A stretch of 15,221 bases of DNA from positions 1 through 15,221 of the forward strand of contig JAEKLU010000139.1 of assembly GCA_019509685.1 (NCBI GenBank), read 5' to 3'. Made by a program: the position numbers and the translations under genes. Source of the DNA: Mesorhizobium sp. (GTDB lineage: Bacteria > Pseudomonadota > Alphaproteobacteria > Rhizobiales > Rhizobiaceae). The notes under the pieces are model-generated. The model was not told the origin of the DNA. It searched no databases and was given only the letters and a program-made list of their open reading frames with translations. Positions 1 to 7,375 of this stretch are shown piece after piece. Numbering within the stretch: position 1 is the stretch's first letter; the number at the start of each line of letters is the position of its first letter.

Positions 1-1425
1 TTCATGGACGGCCAGTTCGGCACCGAGGATGGCGGCGGTCCGGGCACGATCTGGAAGATCGACGGCATTACGGGCGCGGTCTCCAAATTCGCCGATATCG
101 ACACCAACAGCGGACCCGGCATCGGCAACCTCGCCTTCGATCCGATCCATCGCCAGTTCTTCGCTTCCGATCTCGACACCGGCCTGATCCATCGCATCGA
201 CGCCACCGGCAAGTTGATCGACACATTCGACCATGGCGTTGCCGGGCGTCCGGCGCATAGCCTGGCCCCGGTCGCCGACGACGGGGCGGTCATGGACATC
301 CAGGGCGCCGCCTTCGACACGGAAGACCCCGAGACCTGGGGCTACACGCAGGATGAACGCCGCGTCTGGGCGGTCTCCTATCACGGCGGCCGGCTCTATT
401 ATTCGGTCGGTGAAAAATCCGAGATCTGGTCGGTCGGCATAGCGCGCGACGGCAGTTTCGCCGGCGATCCGCGCTGGGAGCTGACGGTCAAGGCCGACAA
501 GGACTACGCTATCGCGTTCGACAACAAGGGCTTCATGTATCTCGCCCAGCGCGGCCCGGTCGAAAACCGCTACGATTACAGCCGCTTCGCCGATTCCGGC
601 AAGGGCGAGCTGATCCGCTACTGGCAGGAGGACCCGGACGATCCGGCAACCGAATCGACCTGGGTCGAGGTGCCTCAGGAATACGCGGTCGGCTTCCCGC
701 AGGGCAACCGGCAATCGGCCGGCGGCGTCGACCTGCAATACGGCTATGATTCCGACGGCAATCTCGACACCAGCGTCTGTACCGACACCGTTGTCAACAC
801 CGGCGACAAACTGCGCGATAATCCCGAGCTTGCCGAGCGCCTCGCCGCCGGCGGGCCGCTTGCCGTGCACGGCGTGCAGTTGACGCCGAGCGCGCTGGTC
901 AAGCCGGCAAACGTTCCGCCCTTCGGCTCATGGTTCGTCGACTTCGACGGCTATTTCGAGGATCCGGAGGTCGAGGGCCATGTCGGCGACGTAAGGGTCT
1001 GGCGCCCGTGCGAAGGCCGTGCCGGCTATTATGAGGAAATCGAGGGTGGCGGTTACCTGCCTCCGTTCTATCCGCCGGACTTCCCACCGCCCGGCAATCT
1101 GCCACCCTGCGTGGACGTCGAGGATGTGCACTATTACTGCACGCCGCGCGGACTGCGGGCTGACCTCACTCTCCATGACCATGCCGGCTTTGGCGGCGAT
1201 TCGATCAAGGCGCAGTCCAGGACGCCCGGCGTCGGGGTGACAACCCCCATGTCGCACGTGCCGGGCAAGCCCTACACGGTCGATATCACCGGCCATAATC
1301 CTGGCGACACCGTCAATGTCGGGCTCTGCTTCTACCGAAAGACCGACCAGGACAAGGGTGGCTACTACCCTTGCTGCAAGGTGACGCTGCCGCTCAGAAC
1401 GCCAGCAATCAGCTGCGAACGTTGA
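1..1425 (+). CDS. Exported beta-propeller-like protein with C-terminal Cys-Cys module (5' truncated by window)
   Basis: The frame is open from base 1, so the true start and any signal peptide lie outside the window; 474 residues are visible, ending at TGA 1423-1425. The first ~340 residues contain repeated short segments of the type G-x-I-W-K-I-D, L-A-F-D-P, R-Q-F-F-A-S-D-L and Y-A-I-A-F-D-N-K-G-F-M-Y-L, which resemble blades of an NHL/YncE-like beta-propeller. A Gly/Pro/Tyr-rich linker (about residues 345-368) leads to a C-terminal module (about 370-474) with C-x9-C near its start, a TPG and a PGDT motif, and a CC pair followed by a final Cys. The same module occurs in the next gene. The next ORF starts 11 bases downstream, so the two are probably one operon. 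I do not recognise a specific function. An extracellular or periplasmic binding or surface role is inferred from the fold type, the paired cysteines and the signal peptide of its neighbour. Confidence 0.8.
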   Translation, partial: FMDGQFGTEDGGGPGTIWKIDGITGAVSKFADIDTNSGPGIGNLAFDPIHRQFFASDLDTGLIHRIDATGKLIDTFDHGVAGRPAHSLAPVADDGAVMDIQGAAFDTEDPETWGYTQDERRVWAVSYHGGRLYYSVGEKSEIWSVGIARDGSFAGDPRWELTVKADKDYAIAFDNKGFMYLAQRGPVENRYDYSRFADSGKGELIRYWQEDPDDPATESTWVEVPQEYAVGFPQGNRQSAGGVDLQYGYDSDGNLDTSVCTDTVVNTGDKLRDNPELAERLAAGGPLAVHGVQLTPSALVKPANVPPFGSWFVDFDGYFEDPEVEGHVGDVRVWRPCEGRAGYYEEIEGGGYLPPFYPPDFPPPGNLPPCVDVEDVHYYCTPRGLRADLTLHDHAGFGGDSIKAQSRTPGVGVTTPMSHVPGKPYTVDITGHNPGDTVNVGLCFYRKTDQDKGGYYPCCKVTLPLRTPAISCER

Positions 1426-1436
1426 GGGAGGGACAG

Positions 1437-4400
1437 ATGAACAATCTCAGCCTTTCCCGCCTCGCTTCGAGCAATCCGAAAACCGTCATGGAGACGATCA
1501 TGAAACCCCTGTCATATGCCAGGCGCGGTGCGCGCTGGCTGATGGCGGCCGGTATCGCGGTCGCCATGATGCCGGCCTTGCCGGCACTTGCGGAAGACAC
1601 AGCGCCAGCCAAGATCACCACTATTGCCGGCGCCGAGCCCAGGCTCGACCTGGACAATCCGCGTGTCATCAATCCCGAACCTGGCCGCATCGTGCCCTTC
1701 TTCACCAAGACGGGCGGCCAGCGCGGCTGCGACTATGTTTCCTACACGCTGACCTTCGGCCTGCGCGGCAATGAGCAGGCCTTCGGCAATCCGGCCTTCG
1801 CCGCTGCGCTGAAGAACGCCAAGATCGAGTTCAAGGACCAACTTGCGCACGGTCTGAAGATCGTCAGCGTGCATGTGACCGGCGACGGCACGGACGCTTC
1901 CGGCGGACCGCTGCCGGCAGCCGCGATCAGCAGCTCGGCCGATCCGGACGACACGGCGACGGTTTCCGATTTCCGGATTTCCGCCTCCGACCTCGACGGT
2001 TCCGGCGCACCGAACGAACGCACCATCACCTTCCAGATCCTGGCCAAGATCGACCAGGCGGCGTTTCCCGCGCCAGCCAATGTCGACAACCAGGGCTTGA
2101 TCAAGGTGACTGTCGGAACCGGCACGGGGACCATCATCCCGTCGCAGGATCCGAGCAAACCGGATGACGGCAATCTGCTTACCGGTGCGAAGACGACGAT
2201 CCATATCGACGTCACCAAATGCGACCGGCCGCCGCCACCTCCCGGCAAGGAATGCTTCAAGGTCGAGCGCGGCACGGTCGATTGCGTGCCCGGCGGCGGC
2301 GCCTTCATCTACCATATGCCGGTCGGCCCCGAGATGGGCGGCAAATGGGTGCAGGTGTCGACGACGACCCCCGGCATCAACATCGTTCCCGACACGCAGA
2401 AAGTGCCGGTCGGCGGCGGCGTGCTGAACTGGAAGATCATCGGCGCCTCGCCCGGCGAGACCATCCACCTCATCGTCACCGGCATCGAGACCTATGCCGG
2501 ACCGAAGGAAGGCTGGGGGCTTTGCTGCACGCAGGTCATCGACATCGTCATCCCGCGTGACCTGAGGTGCCCACCCAAGGACAAGGAACCGGACCTCAAA
2601 GTCGAGAAGCATGCCGACGTGCCGCGTTGCACGATGGCCGGCGGCTGCGACTTCACCATCACGGTCACCAATGTCGGCGACGCGCCCTATAACGGCAAGA
2701 TCGTGCTCGACGAGGTGACGCTGCCGGCTGGTTCGGTGCTGACCTCGGGGCCGAACGCGCCCTGGGTCTGCGCGCCTGCAACGACGCCGATGACGTGCAC
2801 CTATCCGGTGACGACGCTCAACCCCGGCGCCTCCGTCAACCTCAAGCTCGGCTTCAAGCCGGCCGGCGGCTGGCAGGGCAGCGTGCTGCGCAACTGCGCC
2901 GCCTATGATTACGACGCCAGCGGCAAGCCGCTGTTCGGCAGCCAGTACAACGACCGCGGCTGCGCTTCGATCCCGATCTGCCGCCGTGGCGATCGCGACC
3001 CGCAGTGCAGCCCGCCGGTCGAAAAGAAGGTCGACCTGATCCTGAAGAAGCGCGCCCGCATCCCGGTCTGCACGGCCGACGGCGTCTGCTATTTCGTGAT
3101 CGACATCATCAACAACGGCAGCAATACCTATAACGGGCCGTTGACGGTGAGCGACAGCTACCCCGGCGGCGCGCCGACCTCCTCGACCTTCGGGCCGAGC
3201 CCGCCCTGGACCTGCGGCCCGAACGGCCCTGGACAGTTCCGCTGCGACAACGCCGGCATCTCACTGCCCGCGGGTGCCACGACATCGATCGTCGTCAAGA
3301 CGGTGATGCCGGCGAACTACCGGCCGGATACGGTGGAGAACTGCGCCGAGGTGAAGGCCATTCCCGGTGAGGTCGACGTCGACAACAACAAGTCCTGCGC
3401 AACCGAACGCATCCGCCATCCGAATGGCGGGCAGCCCGGCCTGCGCATCACCAAGGTGTGCGGCGGAGAACAACTCGTTCGCGCCGGAATGACCGCCTGC
3501 CGCATAACGGTCACCAATGCCGGCACCGCTGCTCCCAGCGGACCGGTGCGGGTCAACGACGCCGCAACGCTGGTGTCCGGCGGCGCTCCGGTGCAGGTCC
3601 AGACCGTGACCCCGGATGGTGCGGACTGGAACTGCGGTCCGGTGCCGGCCAACTCGCTGTCCTGCCAGATTCCCGGCGCCGTGATGACGCCCGGAACCAG
3701 CCGGCACTTCGACGTGACGGTCAGCGACCGAGGGGCGTTCGAGAACTGCGCACGCGGCTCTTACGGGCCGGCCCCGGGCGACGATATCGTCTACCCGATC
3801 AATCAGGCCTGCGCGAAGGGCGGCGGCGGCTCGAACATCCGTGTCGAGAAGACCGGCGATGCCGAGTGCCAGCCAGGTCAACCCTGCTCGTTCGAGATCA
3901 CCATCACGAACGATGGCCAAAACCCCTTCTCCGGTCCGGTCCGCATCGGCGATGCGATCGGCGTGGAAGGGCTTGGCCGGCTGGAAGGCGTTCAGATCAC
4001 CTCGATCGACCCGCCCTTCGGCTGCTCGCCGGAACCGGCAAGCCTGCCGGCCTCCTGCATCGCCAACCTGACGCTGGGGGCCGGCGAAAGCCATAGCCAC
4101 CACGTCACCGTGATCCTTCCCGAGGATGGGCGTCTCGCCGATCTGCAGGGTTCGGTCAACGGCCAGAACTGCGTCGGTGTGCTCCCGCCGGACACGCCGG
4201 TGCAGGGCGGCGGCGAGGTGCTGTCGCGTGATCTGACCACCGCCCAGGGCGACCGCGGCAAGGCCTATGCTTGCCACCCCTTCACCATCAGGCATGAGGT
4301 GAAGAAACAGTGCTCGAATGGGCTGGTGCTCAACTCGGCCGGCCGCTGCGCCTGCCCGGTCGGCACTACCTTCCGCGACGGCCAATGCTCGGGTGGCGGC

Positions 4401-5321
4401 ACCAAACTGTTGCCGCTGCCGCCACCGCCGCGCTGCGTCCTGCTGCAAGGCCAGATCCGGACCGAGGACGGACGTTGCGTCTGCCCGCGCGGCACCGAGC
4501 TGGCGAACGGCAAATGCGTGCAGGGTGACCAGCCGGAAGAGCCGCAGTGCACGCTGCGTCCTGGACAGTACCGCGACCGGGACGGCAATTGCGTCTGCCG
4601 CCGCGGCGAGCTGGTGGATGGCATCTGCCAGGTCATCCAGCAGACCTGTTCGGTGCGCGGCGCGCTGCCGACATCGGGCGGCAACGGCTGCTATTGCCCG
4701 GACGGCACGCATCTTGACCGCATGGCGAAGGCCTGCGTGCCGGACAGGCAGCCGCCTGGACAGTGCCGTATCCGGGGTCAGTTCCGCGACGGCAACGGCG
4801 ACTGCGTCTGCCCGAGCGGGATGGAGGTGCGGGACGGCGCCTGCCGGCCGATCCTGAGCAAGCAGTGCCCGATCCGTGGCCAGGTGCGCGATGCCAATGG
4901 CAATTGCGCCTGCCCGGATGGCCTGGAGGTCCGCGGCAGTGCCTGCCAGCGGCCGAAGCCGACCCAGGAGCAGTGCACGATCCGCGGCCAGACCCACAAC
5001 AAACGGGGCGACTGCGTCTGCCCGCGTGGAACCGAGGTTCGCGACGGCGCCTGCCGCAAGCCACAGCAGGAATGCGCTCCTGGCTCGCGCTACATAGACG
5101 GACAGTGCCAGCCTATGTTCATCAAGCAGCGCTGCCCGGTGGGCACAGTCGGACGGTTCCCGGATTGCACGCCGACACGTCGGCGGCCGGGTATCGAGAT
5201 CAACCCCGGCATATTGCTCAACCCGAACCTGCTGCGTCAGCTGCCGCTGCGGGAGCCACGCCAGCCACGGCGCCTGCTGCAGGACCCGAACGGCGCCAAC
5301 ATCCAGAACTTCAAGCCGTAA
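1437..5321 (+). CDS. Large secreted Cys-rich protein: DUF11-like repeats plus tandem four-Cys repeats
   Basis: The product is 1294 residues from the ATG at 1437, which is preceded by GGGAGGG; an in-frame ATG at 1500 would give a more classical signal peptide. Arg residues followed by a hydrophobic stretch and an AxA-type site (PALPALA-EDT) indicate Sec export. Rough architecture from residue 1: signal peptide to ~52; a beta-rich N-terminal domain (~55-265); a C-x9-C...CC...C module (~273-378) shared with the upstream gene; four DUF11-like beta-sandwich units starting near 387, 534, 669 and 801, each opening L/I-K/R-V/I-x-K and containing ITVTNxG-type strands and paired Cys; then about seven to eight short units (~959-1230) with the pattern C-x-I-R-G-Q...G-x-C-x-C-P-x-G...R-D-G-x-C; and an Arg/Pro-rich tail. 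No sortase, autotransporter or type I secretion signal is evident. A strong terminator follows. It is probably a cell-surface or secreted structural protein; the function is unknown. DUF11 units are established in surface proteins, and the rest is inference. Confidence 0.85.
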   Translation: MNNLSLSRLASSNPKTVMETIMKPLSYARRGARWLMAAGIAVAMMPALPALAEDTAPAKITTIAGAEPRLDLDNPRVINPEPGRIVPFFTKTGGQRGCDYVSYTLTFGLRGNEQAFGNPAFAAALKNAKIEFKDQLAHGLKIVSVHVTGDGTDASGGPLPAAAISSSADPDDTATVSDFRISASDLDGSGAPNERTITFQILAKIDQAAFPAPANVDNQGLIKVTVGTGTGTIIPSQDPSKPDDGNLLTGAKTTIHIDVTKCDRPPPPPGKECFKVERGTVDCVPGGGAFIYHMPVGPEMGGKWVQVSTTTPGINIVPDTQKVPVGGGVLNWKIIGASPGETIHLIVTGIETYAGPKEGWGLCCTQVIDIVIPRDLRCPPKDKEPDLKVEKHADVPRCTMAGGCDFTITVTNVGDAPYNGKIVLDEVTLPAGSVLTSGPNAPWVCAPATTPMTCTYPVTTLNPGASVNLKLGFKPAGGWQGSVLRNCAAYDYDASGKPLFGSQYNDRGCASIPICRRGDRDPQCSPPVEKKVDLILKKRARIPVCTADGVCYFVIDIINNGSNTYNGPLTVSDSYPGGAPTSSTFGPSPPWTCGPNGPGQFRCDNAGISLPAGATTSIVVKTVMPANYRPDTVENCAEVKAIPGEVDVDNNKSCATERIRHPNGGQPGLRITKVCGGEQLVRAGMTACRITVTNAGTAAPSGPVRVNDAATLVSGGAPVQVQTVTPDGADWNCGPVPANSLSCQIPGAVMTPGTSRHFDVTVSDRGAFENCARGSYGPAPGDDIVYPINQACAKGGGGSNIRVEKTGDAECQPGQPCSFEITITNDGQNPFSGPVRIGDAIGVEGLGRLEGVQITSIDPPFGCSPEPASLPASCIANLTLGAGESHSHHVTVILPEDGRLADLQGSVNGQNCVGVLPPDTPVQGGGEVLSRDLTTAQGDRGKAYACHPFTIRHEVKKQCSNGLVLNSAGRCACPVGTTFRDGQCSGGGTKLLPLPPPPRCVLLQGQIRTEDGRCVCPRGTELANGKCVQGDQPEEPQCTLRPGQYRDRDGNCVCRRGELVDGICQVIQQTCSVRGALPTSGGNGCYCPDGTHLDRMAKACVPDRQPPGQCRIRGQFRDGNGDCVCPSGMEVRDGACRPILSKQCPIRGQVRDANGNCACPDGLEVRGSACQRPKPTQEQCTIRGQTHNKRGDCVCPRGTEVRDGACRKPQQECAPGSRYIDGQCQPMFIKQRCPVGTVGRFPDCTPTRRRPGIEINPGILLNPNLLRQLPLREPRQPRRLLQDPNGANIQNFKP
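4311..5130 (+). repeat. Tandem ~33-40-residue four-cysteine repeats inside the large secreted protein
   Basis: First cysteines of successive units fall at codons starting 4311, 4434, 4548, 4647, 4764, 4866, 4974 and 5073, a spacing of 99-123 bases that always stays in frame. The consensus is C-x-I-R-G-Q-x-R-D-x-x-G-x-C-x-C-P-x-G-x-E-V-R-D-G-x-C. The units at 4764, 4866 and 4974 are closest to one another; the first and fourth are more diverged, and the last (5073) is partial. Four Cys per unit suggests two disulfides each, loosely EGF-like or TIL-like. The varying spacing argues for old duplications rather than a recent slippage repeat. Confidence 0.85.
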
Positions 5322-5346
5322 TTTCTCGGTCGGCTGAAGACGACAC

Positions 5347-5377
5347 CCCGCCGGAGCAATCCGGCGGGTTTTCTTTT
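5347..5377 (+). terminator. Rho-independent terminator after the secreted-protein operon
   Basis: A perfect 8-bp GC stem, CCCGCCGG (5347-5354) and CCGGCGGG (5361-5368), encloses the loop AGCAAT and is followed at once by TTTTCTTTT. It lies 25 bases after the stop of the large secreted protein and separates that operon from rpe. Confidence 0.92.
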
Positions 5378-5513
5378 CCACATCGAAGATGGTCGCTCAG
5401 GCAAGGGCACCAAGGCGCCATCGAAAACATGCTTCCCCTTGACTGGATCATGGTCTAGGCAATCGCCCTGACAGGCGCGGCAACACGCGCAGGACCGCTG
5501 GGAGATTTGCAGC

Positions 5514-6191
5514 ATGAGCAAGAAAACCCTGATCGCGCCGTCAGTGCTGGCATCGGATTTCTCGAAGTTGGGTGACGAAGTCGAAGCCGTTGCGGCAGCA
5601 GGCGCCGACTGGATCCATCTCGACGTTATGGACGGCCATTTCGTCCCCAACATCACCTTCGGCCCGCCGGTGATCAAGGCGATCCGCGGCCGCACCAGGG
5701 CCTTCTTCGATTGCCATTTGATGATTGCGCCGGCCGACCCCTATCTCGCGGCCTTCGCCGAGGCCGGTTGCGACGGCATGACCGTACATGCCGAGGCCGG
5801 CCCGCATCTCGACCGCTCGCTGCAGACCATCAAGAGCCTCGGCAAGCGGGCTGGTGTCGCGCTTAATCCGGCGACGCCGGAATCGGCGATCGAGTATGTG
5901 CTCGACCGGCTCGACCTGATCCTGATCATGACCGTCAATCCGGGCTTCGGCGGGCAGGCCTTCATCCCGGCCATCGTCGACAAGGTGAAGCGTGTGAAAG
6001 CGCTGATCGGCGATCGGCCGATCCGCATCGAGATCGACGGCGGCGTTTCGCCCGAGACGGCGCCGCTGGTGACCGCGGCCGGCGCCAGTGTGCTGGTGGC
6101 GGGCGCCGCGGTGTTCAAAGGCGATAGTGTCGAAGCCTATCGGGCAAACATCGAAGCGATCCGCTCGGCGGCAGACAGGGCTGTCAGTTGA
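5514..6191 (+). CDS. rpe: Ribulose-phosphate 3-epimerase
   Basis: This 225-residue protein has the usual family length and is recognisable end to end. It interconverts D-ribulose-5-phosphate and D-xylulose-5-phosphate in the cytosolic pentose phosphate pathway (and the Calvin cycle where present). The TIM-barrel signatures are APSVLASDF near the N-terminus, H35-L-D37-V-M-D-G-x-F-V-P-N, H68-[11 protein letters not shown] (140-148) and I-D175-G-G-V. H35, D37, H68 and D175 correspond to the metal-binding and catalytic residues of the family. The ATG is preceded by GGGAG with 9 bases of spacing. The gene stands alone behind the terminator, so it should have its own promoter in 5378-5500; a CTTGAC at 5438-5443 is a possible -35, but I see no convincing -10. 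Nothing is unusual about the protein. Confidence 0.97.
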   Translation: MSKKTLIAPSVLASDFSKLGDEVEAVAAAGADWIHLDVMDGHFVPNITFGPPVIKAIRGRTRAFFDCHLMIAPADPYLAAFAEAGCDGMTVHAEAGPHLDRSLQTIKSLGKRAGVALNPATPESAIEYVLDRLDLILIMTVNPGFGGQAFIPAIVDKVKRVKALIGDRPIRIEIDGGVSPETAPLVTAAGASVLVAGAAVFKGDSVEAYRANIEAIRSAADRAVS

Positions 6192-6237
6192 ATGCGCCTG
6201 GTTCCACGCGCTCGGGGCGGTACAAACGGACCCGTTG

Positions 6238-6253
6238 TTGAACCATTGTTCAA
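6238..6253. promoter_or_regulatory. Candidate operator palindrome upstream of the GntR regulator
   Basis: TTGAAC-CATT-GTTCAA is a perfect 6-bp inverted repeat with a 4-base spacer. It lies in an unusually AT-rich 190-bp gap between rpe and the regulator gene, about 130-200 bases before the possible starts. Autoregulation is common among GntR proteins, but this sequence is not a close match to a FadR-family consensus I can recall, so its assignment is a guess. Confidence 0.35.
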
Positions 6254-6381
6254 TATATCAACCTGTCGATAAATCTCATCTTTTCCTGACTGCGCTTTAC
6301 TTCAATCGATAATGGGACCACTCGTCTCGTCTTAAAGTCGAATATCGTCATCTCCCGCTTGAGGCAGAAAAGCCCAACGGT

Positions 6382-7191
6382 ATGATACATGCGCGGGATA
6401 TTGCTTCGCGACAGAGCCCTGACGAGGCAAGAGCAGGGACAGGAGCCAGTTTGACATACGGGACCGGCGATCCGGACGAAGGCAAGGGTGCCAAGAGCAC
6501 GCTGGCCAGCTCAGTCTACCATCAGCTCCGCGATGACCTTCTGCGGGGAGCCTTGGAAAGCGAAAGCAAGCTGCGCGTCGAATGGGTCGTCGCCCGTTAT
6601 GGAGCCGGCGCGTCGCCTGTCCGTGAGGCGCTCAACCGCCTGGCCGCCGAAGGCCTGCTCGGACGCCACGACCAGCGCGGCTTCTTCCTGATGCCTGTGA
6701 GCGCGGCCGAGCTCGAAGAGCTGACGCACACGCGCTGCTGGCTGGAGGAACGCGCGCTGCGCGAATCCATCGCCCATCGCACCGCCGAATGGGAAGAGCA
6801 CCTGGTGCTCGCCTTGCATCGCCTGGCGCGGGCAGACCGGCGCCTGCCAGACGATCCGGCGACCAACAATCCGGAATGGGAAAAGCTGCACCGCGCCTTC
6901 CACCGCGCCTTGATCTCGGCCTGCCGGTCGCATTGGCTGATCGGCTTTTGCGATCAGCTTTCCGACCAAGCCTCGCGATACCGGCTGATCTCGCAGCGCG
7001 GCCCCGGAACCGAGCGCGACGACATCGGAGAGCATCGAACGATTGCCGAGCGCACGCTGGACGGCGATGCCGACGGCGCTGTCGAAGCCTTGCTAAATCA
7101 CTACCGCATGACGGCGGCGCTCTGCATGGAGCGCTTCAACCAGGGCTATGCGCCGTTGGCCGCAGGCAAGGCGCGGCGCGGCCGCAAATAA
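6382..7191 (+). CDS. GntR-family transcriptional regulator, FadR/FCD subfamily
   Basis: The protein has 269 residues if it starts at ATG 6382. A winged helix-turn-helix (about 40-104) contains the typical S-P-V-R-E-A-L-N-R-L-A-A-E-G-L-L recognition region. An all-helical FCD ligand domain (~110-250) has His at 174, 218 and 240 in the positions expected for metal or ligand contacts. The start is uncertain: ATG 6382 has no close ribosome site, whereas TTG 6451, in frame, follows AGGAG by 5 bases and would remove 23 residues outside any domain. matB follows on the same strand about 185 bases downstream. In other rhizobia a GntR regulator (MatR) controls malonate genes, so a malonate- or malonyl-CoA-responsive role is plausible but not shown. 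The stop is directly followed by a palindromic repeat that may separate the two transcripts. Confidence 0.9.
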   Translation: MIHARDIASRQSPDEARAGTGASLTYGTGDPDEGKGAKSTLASSVYHQLRDDLLRGALESESKLRVEWVVARYGAGASPVREALNRLAAEGLLGRHDQRGFFLMPVSAAELEELTHTRCWLEERALRESIAHRTAEWEEHLVLALHRLARADRRLPDDPATNNPEWEKLHRAFHRALISACRSHWLIGFCDQLSDQASRYRLISQRGPGTERDDIGEHRTIAERTLDGDADGAVEALLNHYRMTAALCMERFNQGYAPLAAGKARRGRK

Positions 7192-7192
7192 A

Positions 7193-7280
7193 GCAATTCC
7201 AGGAAAAGTGTGAAGCGGTTTTCCGTCCGGAATTGCGTCAGAAGCGCGAGCTAAAGCGGTCCGCCGTTTCCGTGAAACGG
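7193..7280. repeat. Rhizobial palindromic intergenic repeat, two hairpin units
   Basis: Unit 1: GCAATTCC (7193-7200) pairs with GGAATTGC (7229-7236), with an inner stem GGAAAA (7202-7207) / TTTTCC (7219-7224). Unit 2: CCGTTTC (7264-7270) pairs with GAAACGG (7274-7280) around CGT. From memory, closely similar sequences are scattered through Mesorhizobium and Rhizobium genomes. It begins two bases after the GntR stop codon and could protect or end that transcript. Confidence 0.75.
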
Positions 7281-7306
7281 TGAACGCTATAGCTGTCGCC
7301 CAACGG

Positions 7307-7321
7307 CAAATCTGTTATTTG
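7307..7321. promoter_or_regulatory. Possible operator upstream of matB
   Basis: CAAAT-CTGTT-ATTTG is a perfect 5-bp inverted repeat with a 5-base spacer, 55 bases before the preferred matB start, in the only AT-rich stretch of this gap. A binding site for the adjacent GntR protein is possible. The arms are short and AT-rich, so chance is a real alternative. Confidence 0.25.
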
Positions 7322-7375
7322 CTCTGACAAATATGACGAGCCGACCAAGGCTTCGTCGATATGCCAGGGACGACC

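Noticed and set aside
1512..2612. 366-codon open frame on the - strand inside the secreted-protein gene
   Set aside because: Shadow frame with no motif, no ribosome site and biased composition.
3261..5381. 706-codon open frame on the - strand opposite the large secreted protein
   Set aside because: It is rich in Ala, Arg and Leu with no domain, and lies opposite a gene with clear domain repeats and signal peptide. It also reads through the terminator region. High GC third positions explain the lack of antisense stops.
5430..5466. Promoter of rpe from CTTGAC at 5438
   Set aside because: No acceptable -10 hexamer stands 16-18 bases downstream, so it was not listed as a feature.
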